A stretch of DNA of 64,000 nt from Leptospira weilii serovar Ranarum str. ICFT (GTDB lineage Bacteria > Spirochaetota > Leptospiria > Leptospirales > Leptospiraceae): positions 57,780 to 121,779 of the forward strand of contig NZ_AOHC02000029.1 in assembly GCF_000332415.1 (NCBI RefSeq). The letters are read 5' to 3'. The notes beneath the pieces were generated by a model that saw only the letters and a program-made list of their open reading frames with translations, did no database searches and was not told the DNA's origin. The position numbers were made by a program, and so were the translations under genes. Shown one piece after another: positions 16,256 to 38,405 of this stretch. Positions within the stretch are counted from its first letter, which is position 1, and each line of letters begins with the position of its first letter.

Positions 16256-16349
16256 ACCCGGACTTTTTACGGCCCGGTTTCGAGACATTCTTAGAAGGAA
16301 TGAAAAGGATTAGGTTTCTTTAAGAGCTGCGACGATTTCCTGAGTTGCT
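16256..16349 (-). pseudogene. Remnant of pntB 3' end with its terminator
   Basis: On the reverse strand 16348-16310 encodes ATQEIVAALKET and a stop, matching the last residues of the intact PntB (ATQEIVAALKEV) encoded at 18083-19483. Similarity continues past the stop into the hairpin region (GGCCCGGCTTT-like arms at about 16256-16280), the same as the intact gene's terminator. Nothing of PntB is found further upstream. This is a truncated, diverged duplicate of the gene's extreme end. Confidence 0.75.
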
Positions 16350-16565
16350 ATCATTCGGTTCGATATAAGACGATCCGAGCCACTGATCATTCATAAAATT
16401 ACCGACTATAACAAATTTTTCGTTGATCGTATTCTCGATAAAATCCATCGCTTCTTTTTACATCTCGTTATGATTTCCGTCACAGTGTGTATTAAAAAAA
16501 ATCCGTAAAAATGAAGAATTTTCTCCGTAGGTGGTCAATGTAAAGGTTTCGATTCTAAAAAGCTG
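16350..16565 (-). pseudogene. Remnant of a coding gene (possible EEP nuclease/phosphatase)
   Basis: The reverse-strand frame from 16565 reads like protein, with FTLTTYGENSSF, NTHCDGNHNEM and FVIVGNFMNDQWLG, but is interrupted by an in-frame TAA at 16458-16460 and runs directly into the pntB remnant. NTHxDG and IVGxF resemble the endonuclease/exonuclease/phosphatase superfamily (NTHLDG and GDFN motifs). The identification is weak, but the coding character is clear. Confidence 0.5.
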
Positions 16566-16590
16566 CTATAGCTGCATTTACAAAAGTTCG

Positions 16591-16800
16591 AACTATTTAT
16601 GTTATGCGCTTAAACCCTACACTTTCAAAATGTTTCACCTCTTGACGTGCAATCTCTTCATTTCCGTTTGCAAAACGTGTATCCCCGAATTTGTTAGGAA
16701 CATCACTTAATAAACCTTCGCGAAACCATATTTTATCTTTTTCTCTATTTGGATTGCTTCTCACTTCAACATAACGACCAGCACCACGATCAACGAGATA
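16591..16800 (-). pseudogene. In-frame coding fragment directly after the unknown gene
   Basis: Immediately after the TGA that ends the gene at 16801-17601, the same frame continues open for 69 codons with protein-like sequence (VDRGAGRYVEVRSNPN, KIWFREGLLSDVPNKFGD, EEIARQEVKHFESVGF) to a TAA. It has no start of its own. It could be a remnant of a downstream gene or the original C-terminus of the upstream gene cut off by a stop mutation. The family is not recognised; the style resembles C-terminal toxin modules. Confidence 0.5.
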
Positions 16801-17601
16801 TCAAGGACCTATTTCTTGAACCTTTGTGAGAAACGCTTCAAAAGAAGTGAATGTATCTTCCAGTTTAATATGTCCGCTCAAAAGTTCGCGAGCCCAAACA
16901 CGTAGAAAGATACCACCAATGCCGAAGTTCAAATTCAACTGCTCACTGACTACCAGATCCGTACCGCGTTGACCGAAATCCCTAAAATCACTGTCCCAGC
17001 TAGGTCGGCTGACTTTTCTAAGCGCGGGTTCGCCTGCAAAACCTGTTGGCCCTGAATTATCGTAAACGTAAAAAGGCCCCACACTTGCACCGTAAGAGCT
17101 ATTGCTAATTGGGGCAGGTCCCCATTCGGCAAACCGCTCTACAATTTCATCATCCTCACCTTCAAGTGGACTAGCCTCATACCATGGATCGTCGTCGTGT
17201 TCACTCAATAAGACGATTGCATTGTCGCCTTCCGTAGTATTGATTTCAAGCCTTCGAGCGTGCTTCCATATTTTTTCCAGAGACGGAAAATCACTCTTTG
17301 AATTTGGATCCGGTGCGCCAATGAGAAGTTCTTTTTTACCCGCAAACATACGAACACGTAGAACTGGATTATGATCAGGCGCATAAAAACGAGGAGATTC
17401 TACTTCTGTAGGCATTGCTTGTGGGTTTTTTGGAGGTCGAGATGTCACCAAAGCGACATCGTCGACAAACTGAAGCAGATAGTGCAAAAGCTTTGTGCAG
17501 TCAGGGGTTTCAACAAGAAATTGAAGGTGTTTTTCCAGCCCTACTACGGGGTTCTTACTTTCGATAATCGGTCTGGCCCAAATTTGTTCTAAAGACTCCA
17601 T
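16801..17601 (-). CDS. Unknown protein, possible immunity or toxin-locus gene
   Basis: The 266-residue product is not recognised. The start at 17601 is supported by AAGAGG six bases upstream; an upstream in-frame start would add 25 residues. The sequence is soluble-looking, acidic, with a Pro-rich centre (APDHNPVLRVRMFAGKKE, SEHDDDPWYEASPLEGEDDE) and aromatic-rich C-terminal half (GPFYVYDNSGPTGF). Codon use looks less Leptospira-like than the flanking pnt genes. It lies between an Imm11-like gene, several remnants and a MITE-like repeat, so recent acquisition is plausible. Confidence 0.65.
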   Translation of the reverse strand: MESLEQIWARPIIESKNPVVGLEKHLQFLVETPDCTKLLHYLLQFVDDVALVTSRPPKNPQAMPTEVESPRFYAPDHNPVLRVRMFAGKKELLIGAPDPNSKSDFPSLEKIWKHARRLEINTTEGDNAIVLLSEHDDDPWYEASPLEGEDDEIVERFAEWGPAPISNSSYGASVGPFYVYDNSGPTGFAGEPALRKVSRPSWDSDFRDFGQRGTDLVVSEQLNLNFGIGGIFLRVWARELLSGHIKLEDTFTSFEAFLTKVQEIGP

Positions 17602-17917
17602 GATACCTCTTGGGTATACAAATCGTTGTTTAAGAAAGTAGAATTCTACAAAGATGGAAAGGATTGATCCCGCCACTTTATAAAGCGGATTTGGTTTTAT
17701 GCGACAAACTGAACAGAACGGCGTTATTGAAGAAAGAATTTTAGAAAAGAGAAAGTGGTTCTTTCAAAAACAAAAAGAAATGAATCCGTGTTAGAATACA
17801 AAAAAATCCCGGAATTCTTAGCATTCAATCGTTTGTTTTGAATAAAATACAAATCGTCGAAAATGAATTTTAAAAAAATTTAATAAACGATGATCCAAAT
17901 TTTTACGATTCTTGAAT

Positions 17918-18024
17918 AATTGAGTTGTTGAAAAATTCAATAATCGCGATTAACAAAACTGCTTCAATCGTCCATTTCAATGAAACAAAAACAAATGGAG
18001 AATTAATTTTTCAATAACTCTAAT
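17918..18024. repeat. 107-bp MITE-like element, copy 2
   Basis: Same length and sequence as the element at 3791-3897, with terminal repeats AATTGAGTTGTTGAAAAATT and AATTTTTCAATAACTCTAAT. Most differences between the copies replace G or C in copy 1 by A or T here. It ends only a few bases before the terminator hairpin of the pnt genes. Confidence 0.75.
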
Positions 18025-18055
18025 AAAAAAGCCGGACCTTTTACGGCCCGGCTTT
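18023..18055 (-). terminator. Intrinsic terminator of the pnt operon
   Basis: On the reverse strand an 11-bp stem with one mismatch (AAAGCCGGGCC and GGTCCGGCTTT) is followed by a run of T residues, 28 bases after the pntB stop. It is a classical Rho-independent terminator. Confidence 0.85.
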
Positions 18056-18082
18056 CCATCATTCTAATAAAGAATGGAAACG

Positions 18083-19787
<1,705 letters not shown>

Positions 19788-19839
19788 TCAGAGATTTCTT
19801 CCCGGAAGATGGTTGGGAAGGCCGGGTAAACCGATGAAA

Positions 19840-20954
<1,115 letters not shown>

Positions 20955-21098
20955 ATCTGTCCGGCTTTATAAGAATCCATCCCAAAAGAGACAAGCTCTT
21001 ACAACATTCAACTTTTTGGATATAAGAAATCCGTTAAGGACAAGCTGTAAGTTCTAAAAGTTGACCGGATCAGGTTGAAGAGACTGAGAAAAGCCGGT

Positions 21099-21245
<147 letters not shown>

Positions 21246-21378
21246 ACCGACCAAAAAACTGGAAAGCGAGCCTATGTCAAGCAACTCGGTTTTTTAGGAC
21301 TTTACAAAAGTTTTTCCGATTTTATCCATAATGGCGCGAAAAGATCCGAGTTTATCATTCGATTGAAATTTGGGGGAA

Positions 21379-21649
21379 CGTTTCCAGTGGATTGACCGGA
21401 ACTTGCGAGCCCTAAATTTGCGAAATGTAAAGTCCTAAAACCTAATCACTCGCCACTGGAAACGTGGGAGTTCCCACGACCGGATCCTCACCTCGCTGCG
21501 GTAGGGATCAAAGCGGGGTCGATCCACTGCAAATCCGGAAAGAGTTTTTCAAGAGGACGAATCCCAGTGGATCGACCGGAGCTGCGAGCCCGGTCCGCGA
21601 AGCGGAACCGCCCTGAAATTTGTGGGAATTCGTAAAGTCCTAAAACCTA
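21379..21649. repeat. Cluster of direct and inverted intergenic repeats
   Basis: A unit beginning CCAGTGGATTGACCGGA and ending TAAAGTCCTAAAACCTA occurs at 21384-21444 and again, with an inserted GC-rich piece, at 21564-21649. Between them, CCACTGGAAACG (21453-21464) is the exact reverse complement of CGTTTCCAGTGG (21379-21390), and CGTGGGA-GT-TCCCACG (21463-21478) is a perfect 7-bp hairpin. The unit is non-coding. Confidence 0.7.
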
Positions 21650-22364
21650 CTTCCGCTAAAACCTCGAAACGCGGGCGGCCTTTTCTTTCGATCGTATTTT
21701 CCTTAAAAACGTGAGTTCGACGGTTGAAATCTTGGGCGAATCGCTCGAACCGTTCGAAAACCGTGATCGTAACCGAATCGCCTCGTTTCTTTCGAAATGA
21801 AATTCCAAACGATTTGTGCCGAAACACTTCCGAATAACATTAGAAAATAATAATATATTTTTAGAATCATAGTAACCGTAAGAAGGCCGCCCCATTTCTT
21901 CGGAAGGGAAGGATCGGATTCTTCTTTGAACTCTTCGATCAGTTTGCGAAAGGAGAAAGTGATCTTCGGGTTGTTTTTTAGGTTCGTCCGATTCTTACTC
22001 AAGAAGTCCGTCTCAAAACAACAACCAACGTCGTTTTAAGACAAATCGGGGTCGATGGTATTATCGTCACGTATCGATTCAAATCGGATCCAAAAGGGTT
22101 TGGAAAAAACGATTCTTACTAAAAACTTTTCTTGCCATCTGAAATCGGATTGGATAAGCTCCTGTCCCGAAAGGAGCGAGAAACGGAGGTTTACAAATTT
22201 GAATTTTACGCCTTGTTTAAAACCGGAATTTCCCACGGCAAACGAATTTGAAAAAGTAAAATACTTACGTTATTTTCTTTGGATGAGTTTTATAAAATAA
22301 GATCCAAACTTGTAAAACTCCCGGCCTTAAACTCCTTTTTAGAACTACAGAAACCGGTTAGACT

Positions 22365-24902
<2,538 letters not shown>

Positions 24903-24954
24903 AAAAATAAAATTCAAAAATAGAAATTAACGAAAGTTTAAAGTACCGGGCGCA

Positions 24955-25004
24955 TGGTCGGGCGATTTTTTAGACAAGAAAAAATTTTCGAAATTGCCCG
25001 ACCA
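24955..25004. repeat. Inverted repeat after the acylase gene
   Basis: TGGTCGGGC (24955-24963) and GCCCGACCA (24996-25004) are perfect 9-bp inverted repeats separated by 32 AT-rich bases. It may serve as a transcription stop for the acylase gene or be a mobile-repeat relic. Confidence 0.5.
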
Positions 25005-25020
25005 CCAGGCTCTCTGCTTA

Positions 25021-25081
25021 GGTCAATAAATTTCAAATCTATTGATATACAAAAAAAAATCGAATCATAAATTTATTGACC
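25021..25081. repeat. 61-bp element with 13-bp terminal inverted repeats
   Basis: GGTCAATAAATTT (25021-25033) and AAATTTATTGACC (25069-25081) are exact reverse complements flanking an AT-rich core. The structure resembles a very short non-autonomous element; no second copy was noticed in the window. Confidence 0.55.
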
Positions 25082-25124
25082 CCGCTTCGATCCTTTGCGC
25101 GGGGATTTCTCGAAATCATCGCAA

Positions 25125-25177
25125 CGGTTCCAAAGGACGGTTAACGTTTCTCGGACGAAGACGGCTCCAAAGAGCGG

Positions 25178-25198
<21 letters not shown>
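25125..25198. repeat. Tandem 37-bp duplication at the acyltransferase 3' end
   Basis: Two adjacent 37-bp units, 25125-25161 and 25162-25198, start CGGTTCCAAAGGACGGTTAA and CGGCTCCAAAGAGCGGTTAA and both end GGACGAAGA. The second unit contains the stop codon and last six codons of the acyltransferase gene, so the first is a duplicated gene end outside the frame. Confidence 0.7.
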
Positions 25199-26410
<1,212 letters not shown>

Positions 26411-26499
26411 AAGACCCGTGAAAGAATTACACCGTATATTTTTTCGAATCAAAATGTAAATCGATAAAAAATCGTAAATCCGATTCCTTAAGGACCGTA

Positions 26500-28195
<1,696 letters not shown>

Positions 28196-28299
28196 TCTAC
28201 CTCCAGGTTGAAAGAAAACTTCGAATTGTAAAGCAAAGTCCGATCTCGAAACAAAGAGCTTTTCAAAATACTACCGCTCGTAACGTGGATCGTCAACGT

Positions 28300-29322
<1,023 letters not shown>

Positions 29323-29716
29323 GAAAGGAGGTTATAAGAATTCGAAACAAGAGGGCAAGAAAAATTTTCAAAGACTCGGCCGAATCCGACTTCGAATGAA
29401 GGTCAAGCGAAACTCAAAGTAAATCCGTTTATCCATTGGATCGAATTCTTGATTTAAAGTAGAAAGTTTAAAAATCATTTTTCGCTTTCAAAAAAAGAAA
29501 CCCTCGATCCGAAAAAAACCTTTTTAAAAAGAGCGGGGATACAAACTCCTCCGAGTCAATGGTTCTATAAGATCGTTTCGAAAAATCAAGATGCTTTCCT
29601 TTTTTAAAAAAACATTTTAAACGATTTTCATTACAAATCGCTTATTTTCTGATTTCAAAATCAACCTACTCTACAATAAAAGGTAAAAATAGCTAAAATG
29701 TTTGGTATCAAACTAT
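29323..29716 (+). other. Intergenic region between divergent genes
   Basis: AT-rich spacer with homopolymer runs; no gene, hairpin or repeat stands out. An in-frame TTG at 29702 could extend the next gene by five residues. Confidence 0.4.
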
Positions 29717-30193
29717 ATGAATTTTTGGAAAAAACTTCGATTTTATTTTTTTAACTTCTATCCCCCTTACTTTGCGGCCGGGATTCGATACAAAAGAATC
29801 GGCAAAGATTTTACTCATTTTCGACTTTCGATGAAACTTCATTGGTGGAACAAGAATCTTGTCGGTACTCACTTTGGTGGTTCGCTTTATTCCATGTGTG
29901 ATCCGTTTTACATGCTGATTCTTATGGAAAATTTAGGAGACGAATACATCGTTTGGGACAAGGCCGCAACGATTCGATTCGTCACACCCGGAGTCGGTAA
30001 GGTTTATGCGGATTTCGAGATTTCTCGCGAAGAGATAGAAAGAATTCGAAAAGAAGCGGATGAAAAAAGAAAGTTAGACGCCTTCTTTCAAACGAAAATC
30101 TTAGACGCAAAAACGGGTAAGGTGGTCGCGGAACTGGACAAGGTGGTTTATGTGAGAAGAAAAGAAAGAATCAAAAAAGAAACAGTAACCTAA
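29717..30193 (+). CDS. DUF4442 hotdog-fold protein
   Basis: The roughly 158-residue protein matches the DUF4442 group of hotdog-fold proteins related to acyl-CoA thioesterases, with [20 protein letters not shown] (helix region), [20 protein letters not shown] and a C-terminal strand ending [13 protein letters not shown]. Thioesterase activity is inferred from fold only; the catalytic residue is not known for this group. I use the ATG at 29717, although the TTG at 29702 is possible; neither has a strong ribosome-binding site. It is monocistronic. Confidence 0.85.
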   Translation: MNFWKKLRFYFFNFYPPYFAAGIRYKRIGKDFTHFRLSMKLHWWNKNLVGTHFGGSLYSMCDPFYMLILMENLGDEYIVWDKAATIRFVTPGVGKVYADFEISREEIERIRKEADEKRKLDAFFQTKILDAKTGKVVAELDKVVYVRRKERIKKETVT

Positions 30194-30424
30194 CGTTTAT
30201 CCCAAACCTCCACAATCCGACTTTGTGTTTGTAAAGTCTATCCATGTTGTTCTCACTTTGTAACAACGCGGCTCCGAACCTTATTTTTTCCGGTTTATAA
30301 TTCATCTTATAAAGTCGTTTAAAATTACGATCTAATTTTTTTTGAAATCTTGACTGAAAAGATTACTCTTGATACTATTAACGGGCTTAGGCCGTATACT
30401 TAGGAAACAAGAAGAATTGATTCG

Positions 30425-32038
30425 ATGTTTATTCGCTTACTGAAATTCAAAACCTCGTTCAGCGGTTATTTTCTTTTATTCGTTCTATTCTTGTTTTTCA
30501 TCTCTCCAAAAATTCTTCATTCCACTCCGGAATCCGAAACCTGCGAGTTCGATCAAATAGAATTGGCTCTGGATTCGGACGTATCGAACGAGGTTCCGAA
30601 AAAACCTAAAAAGAATCTCGATTTTTCACCGAAAGAAACTTCGTTTTTGGAATTGGGTTTTATCAAAGAATCGGTTTGGATTCGATTCAACATCAAACAA
30701 TATCCTAGGTCCAGATGTTTCGTAAGAATTCCTCAAGTGACGCTGGACGGAGCGGCGCTTTTTACGAATTCGTCCGTTCAAATTTCCGGAGATCGTTTTC
30801 AATACGCGGAAAGGTCCGTGGACGATTATTATCCCGTTTTTCATTTGGAACCTTTGGAGGTTCAAAATGACGACGGTAAATATTATCTCTGGATCAAAAC
30901 GTCTTCCATCATCAACTTCCCGATTCTTTTGGAATCCGGTTTGGAATATCAAAAGGGAAATTATTATAGAAACCTTTTGATCCTTTTTTCTCTCGTACTA
31001 AGTTTGTTCGTCGTTTTGTTGACCGGTTTCGTCTATCGTCAAACTCTCGACCCGATCTATTTGAACATCGTCGGGTTTCTCGTGTTCCTAACGTTGGAAG
31101 GTTGGGCTTGTTTTGCAAACGGTTATAAATATCTATGGCCCAACGCGCCTGAATTTCAAAATATAACTCCCCCGCTTTTTGCCTTTCTGGCCCTCGCTTG
31201 TTCCGCTCACTTCATGGTTCAATTTCTTTCCCCTTCTTCGCTCCATAAAATTTTTCGATCTCTTTTATCAGGAAGCGCGATCTCAATCGTATTTTTAGCG
31301 ATCTTTTCCTCTTTCATTGCAAATCGCCCGATGGTCGTAAAAACCTTTTCATGGACCTTCGTATGTGTTTCCACACTAATCACAATCGCGACGTTCTCGG
31401 TGATTCGGAGTTTTGCGCCCGCTCGAAAAATCGCCCTTTGTATGATTACGATCGTCGGAAGCGTGTTAATTACGATTTTATACTATTTAGATTTTATAAA
31501 GTATCACGAATACTTCATTCATGCCTACGCATTGTCCATTCCTTCGATTTATATCATAGTGATGATAAGCCTTAGCGATCGCGAAAAATTCGTAAAAAGA
31601 AAATTTTTGAGCCGTGCTTACGATATCCGGCAGATGCAGGAAAAACTAAAGGCTCCCGTTCGACTATCCAACGCGGAGTTTCAAAACAAAACTCCTTCGC
31701 TTCAATTCAGTTTGGACCATCTATTGAAAGTCGAAAGAATCTTCAAAAATCCCGAATTGAGTAAGGAAGATCTGGCCGAAATTCTCAAAATCACACCTCT
31801 CGATTTGGACCGATTCATTCGGGAATTTTCGAAAACTCCATCCTTTGAAAGTTACGTCAACGAGTACAGAGTGGAAGAAGCGAAACACCTTTTGAAAACC
31901 AGAACCGATTTGAAACAATCGGAAATCGCACACAGAGCGGGTTTTATTTCCGGTAGAGAAATGGAAAAATCCTTTAAAACTTTAACGGGAATGACGCCTT
32001 CCGAATACAAATTGATGCTCTTTCCCGAATCCATATAA
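30425..32038 (+). CDS. 7TMR-DISM receptor fused to AraC-type HTH domain
   Basis: The 537-residue protein begins with a signal/anchor ([17 protein letters not shown]), followed by a beta-rich extracytoplasmic 7TMR-DISM sensor ([33 protein letters not shown]; residues 35-180), seven membrane helices (about 185-385), and a C-terminal AraC/XylS DNA-binding domain (residues 430-535: [20 protein letters not shown] and [29 protein letters not shown]). It is a membrane-bound one-component regulator that would bind DNA while embedded in the inner membrane. The ligand is unknown, perhaps a carbohydrate. The MltA-like gene starts eight bases downstream, so the pair may be linked in cell-wall sensing. 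Confidence 0.9.
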   Translation: MFIRLLKFKTSFSGYFLLFVLFLFFISPKILHSTPESETCEFDQIELALDSDVSNEVPKKPKKNLDFSPKETSFLELGFIKESVWIRFNIKQYPRSRCFVRIPQVTLDGAALFTNSSVQISGDRFQYAERSVDDYYPVFHLEPLEVQNDDGKYYLWIKTSSIINFPILLESGLEYQKGNYYRNLLILFSLVLSLFVVLLTGFVYRQTLDPIYLNIVGFLVFLTLEGWACFANGYKYLWPNAPEFQNITPPLFAFLALACSAHFMVQFLSPSSLHKIFRSLLSGSAISIVFLAIFSSFIANRPMVVKTFSWTFVCVSTLITIATFSVIRSFAPARKIALCMITIVGSVLITILYYLDFIKYHEYFIHAYALSIPSIYIIVMISLSDREKFVKRKFLSRAYDIRQMQEKLKAPVRLSNAEFQNKTPSLQFSLDHLLKVERIFKNPELSKEDLAEILKITPLDLDRFIREFSKTPSFESYVNEYRVEEAKHLLKTRTDLKQSEIAHRAGFISGREMEKSFKTLTGMTPSEYKLMLFPESI

Positions 32039-32045
32039 GATAAGA

Positions 32046-33140
32046 ATGCGATTTTTATTCGTTTTCATCTGTTTCGTTCTCATAAACCCGTTTCGGTCGG
32101 AAACGAAAGGTTTGGAAGAATCCGGATTTATTTCCTTTCAAGAAGCGCCCTTCGTTTTACATACGGAAGATTTAGATTCCTTACATCGAGCCTTAAAAGA
32201 ATCCGAATCGTATTACAAAAGACTTCCCTCGGATTGGAGCGTGAAAATTCGAAATATTTCATATAATAAAAATGAAATGTTACATTCCTTAAAATATTTC
32301 GAAACGATTCTCCGGGAAAAAAACTGGGAATCGAGAAATATCAAATTTCAAAATTCGTTCCTTATCCTTGAAACGGCGGACGCCGTTCGGGGAAAGATCA
32401 CGGCATATTATGAAGTTTTAATAGAAGGAAAGTTTCGTCCGGAAGGAGAATTCATTCATCCGATTTTGGAAAAACCCTCCGACTTGATCGTAAAAAAAGA
32501 AGGAAATCGAAAATCGGTCGGAAAAATCGTAAACGGAACTTTTGTTCCTTACGAAACGAGGATGGAGTTGTCGGACCCTTCCGTCCGATGGAACAAATCA
32601 AAAACGATCGTATTCGTAAAAATCACGGATTTACATCTCGCCCAGTTGGAAGGTTCGGCTCTCGTAAAAACGCCCGATCAAGATCCGTTCCGTATCACTT
32701 ATTCTTCCGATAACGGAAAAGAATATCTAAGCCCCGCAGAATCCTTAAAAGGAATCTGCAAGAGTTTAATTCCATCCGATCTAAGAGATTGTATTCTGGA
32801 ATTTCCGAAAGAAGTCGAGGCCGCGATTTTCAAAAACCCGAGATATGTCTTTTTTAAAAGAGAACCCACCGCGCCTCGTGGAAGCGGCGGAATCGAGTTG
32901 ATTCCTAAAAGATCCGTAGCCATGGACCCGAACATTCCTTTAGGGATTCCGGCCTTGATCTCTTTTGAATCCGGGGTTTTATCCGAAAAAAACCGAATCG
33001 TATTCGTTCACGATCGAGGATCTCAAATTATGGGACACGGTCGTTTGGATTATTTTTTAGGAACGGGTAAAACGGCGGAAGAGAAAGCCGGAAGGATTCA
33101 AACCAAAGGAAAAATTCTTTTGATTTTACCGAAGAAATAA
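32046..33140 (+). CDS. MltA-family lytic murein transglycosylase
   Basis: The 364-residue exported protein cleaves peptidoglycan to 1,6-anhydromuropeptides. After a signal sequence ([15 protein letters not shown]), the MltA domain shows [34 protein letters not shown] and [20 protein letters not shown] with [16 protein letters not shown]. The 3D domain ends it with [20 protein letters not shown], whose first Asp corresponds to the catalytic Asp of E. coli MltA. There is no lipobox. It lies in one transcription unit with the membrane-bound regulator upstream. Confidence 0.92.
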   Translation: MRFLFVFICFVLINPFRSETKGLEESGFISFQEAPFVLHTEDLDSLHRALKESESYYKRLPSDWSVKIRNISYNKNEMLHSLKYFETILREKNWESRNIKFQNSFLILETADAVRGKITAYYEVLIEGKFRPEGEFIHPILEKPSDLIVKKEGNRKSVGKIVNGTFVPYETRMELSDPSVRWNKSKTIVFVKITDLHLAQLEGSALVKTPDQDPFRITYSSDNGKEYLSPAESLKGICKSLIPSDLRDCILEFPKEVEAAIFKNPRYVFFKREPTAPRGSGGIELIPKRSVAMDPNIPLGIPALISFESGVLSEKNRIVFVHDRGSQIMGHGRLDYFLGTGKTAEEKAGRIQTKGKILLILPKK

Positions 33141-33172
33141 ACCGCTCCGGAATACATTCCGAATCGATTCGA

Positions 33173-33475
33173 TCAAAAGGGATGTTTTTTATCGCAATCC
33201 GCTTCGCAAGTCGCTTTGGATCCCACACAAAGCAGAGGATTGAACAAAGTACTCAAAAAAGAATTCGAAGAGTTAGCGCTTGTCGTAGAACCGCTCGAAT
33301 TTTTTGAACCGCTTTCCAACAACGAAGAAATCAATAAAGAAGCAGCAAAACAATCCGAATCGGCCGACTTACAATAATTGTCCTCGTAACATTTCTGGCG
33401 CGGGGAAACTTCGGAACACCGGGATACAAATAACGTTAAAGCTACAACTAACGCAACGACATGGATTTTTTTCAT
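33173..33475 (-). CDS. Small Cys-rich putative lipoprotein
   Basis: The 100-residue protein has a lipoprotein signal (VVALVVALTLFVSRC, Cys at about residue 20), then a Cys-rich N-terminal segment (KCYEDNYCKSADSDCF), a Ser/Asn-rich linker, and a C-terminal CEADCDKKHPF. Six cysteines outside the lipobox could form disulphides in the periplasm or at the surface. No family is recognised. It is convergent with the MltA gene, with a small hairpin CGGAAT-AC-ATTCCG between them. Confidence 0.7.
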   Translation of the reverse strand: MKKIHVVALVVALTLFVSRCSEVSPRQKCYEDNYCKSADSDCFAASLLISSLLESGSKNSSGSTTSANSSNSFLSTLFNPLLCVGSKATCEADCDKKHPF

Positions 33476-33926
33476 AAGAACCTCACAGTTTGTCCTTTTG
33501 ATAAATTAAAATCAAGCGCCTGTTCCAAAACCGTCCGATTTTATAGAAATCGCCGCAAACCTCTGCGATTGTCTTAAGTTTTGGGAACTCCGCAAAACAA
33601 ACATATAAATTTGAGATTTTTACGCAATCAAATTATCACTTAGTCAAGTCGAGTTTTCGATTTTATCTTTTGAAAGAACATTATAAAAAGATAATTTTTT
33701 AATTCGTTTTACTACGTTATTTGTCCTAAATCCAAAATCGCCCGGATAGAACCGTTTTTTAGCCCCGGTCGCAAACGATCCATAAATCAGAGTCGTTTTA
33801 AAAAAAGAACGAATCAAAATCCACGCTTAAAAACGAGCTTAAATTCGATTTAAAGACCGAAAATTTTTCCCAAAAATCCATTTGTCCCAATACGGAACTA
33901 GTAAAAATTGGTATCTGGAAAGCTTT
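33476..33926 (+). other. Region upstream of the glycine cleavage operon
   Basis: No gene. I looked for a glycine riboswitch, expected before gcvT in some bacteria, but saw no convincing tandem aptamer. A sequence GCCGCAAACCTCTGCGATTG (33552-33571) recurs in diverged form at 59195-59214 on the other strand. Confidence 0.5.
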
Positions 33927-35042
<1,116 letters not shown>

Positions 35043-35059
35043 ATTAGGAAAAACGAATT

Positions 35060-35452
35060 ATGGCAGAAACACAAGCACCCGCAGGTTATCTTTTTTCGGA
35101 AAAACACGAATGGGTTAAAGTGGAAGGAGACACGGCTCTTATCGGAATTTCGGACTTCGCTCAGTCCGCTCTCGGAGATATCGTATTTGTGGATCTTCCG
35201 AAAGCGGGAAAAACGATCAAACAATTTGAAACTTTCGGGACGATCGAATCGGTTAAGGCCGCGGAAGATTTATACGCGCCGATCGGCGGAGAAGTCGTCG
35301 AATCCAATCCGGCTCTTTCCAAAAATCCGGGCGACGTTAACGCCAAACCGTTCGATTCCTGGATGATCAAAGTGAAAGGTTTTTCCCCTTCCGAATTGGA
35401 AAAACTTTTAAGTCCGGAAAAATACAAAACGCTCGTCGCCGGACTTGAATAA
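35060..35452 (+). CDS. gcvH: Glycine cleavage system H protein (lipoyl carrier)
   Basis: The 130-residue protein carries the lipoyl arm that shuttles the aminomethyl group between P, T and L proteins. The lipoylated lysine is Lys66 in [33 protein letters not shown] and [11 protein letters not shown] are family signatures. Length is typical. It sits between gcvT and gcvP in one operon; lipoamide dehydrogenase (L protein) is shared with other complexes and not encoded here. Confidence 0.97.
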   Translation: MAETQAPAGYLFSEKHEWVKVEGDTALIGISDFAQSALGDIVFVDLPKAGKTIKQFETFGTIESVKAAEDLYAPIGGEVVESNPALSKNPGDVNAKPFDSWMIKVKGFSPSELEKLLSPEKYKTLVAGLE

Positions 35453-35491
35453 CAGTAAAGTCTAATATAGAGAATTTAGAAGCAGGTGAAC

Positions 35492-38386
<2,895 letters not shown>

Positions 38387-38405
38387 TTCTTGATCCGGAC
38401 TCAAC

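Larger units (their letters stand above)
17677..18082 (+). other. Spacer holding MITE copy 2 and the pntB terminator
   Basis: No gene is seen. The region contains the second 107-bp inverted-repeat element immediately next to the pnt terminator. Confidence 0.55.

Noticed and set aside
21703..22002. Reverse-strand 99-residue protein with one membrane segment
   Set aside because: TTG start without ribosome-binding site, C-terminal half looks like a wrong frame, and other frames compete. At best a decayed gene.
22055..22300. Forward 81-residue frame before the acylase gene
   Set aside because: Composition and lack of a ribosome-binding site suggest a chance open frame in a repeat-rich spacer.
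33476..33926. Glycine riboswitch before gcvT
   Set aside because: No recognisable tandem aptamer pattern or purine-rich glycine-binding core could be found by eye; a covariance-model search would settle it.
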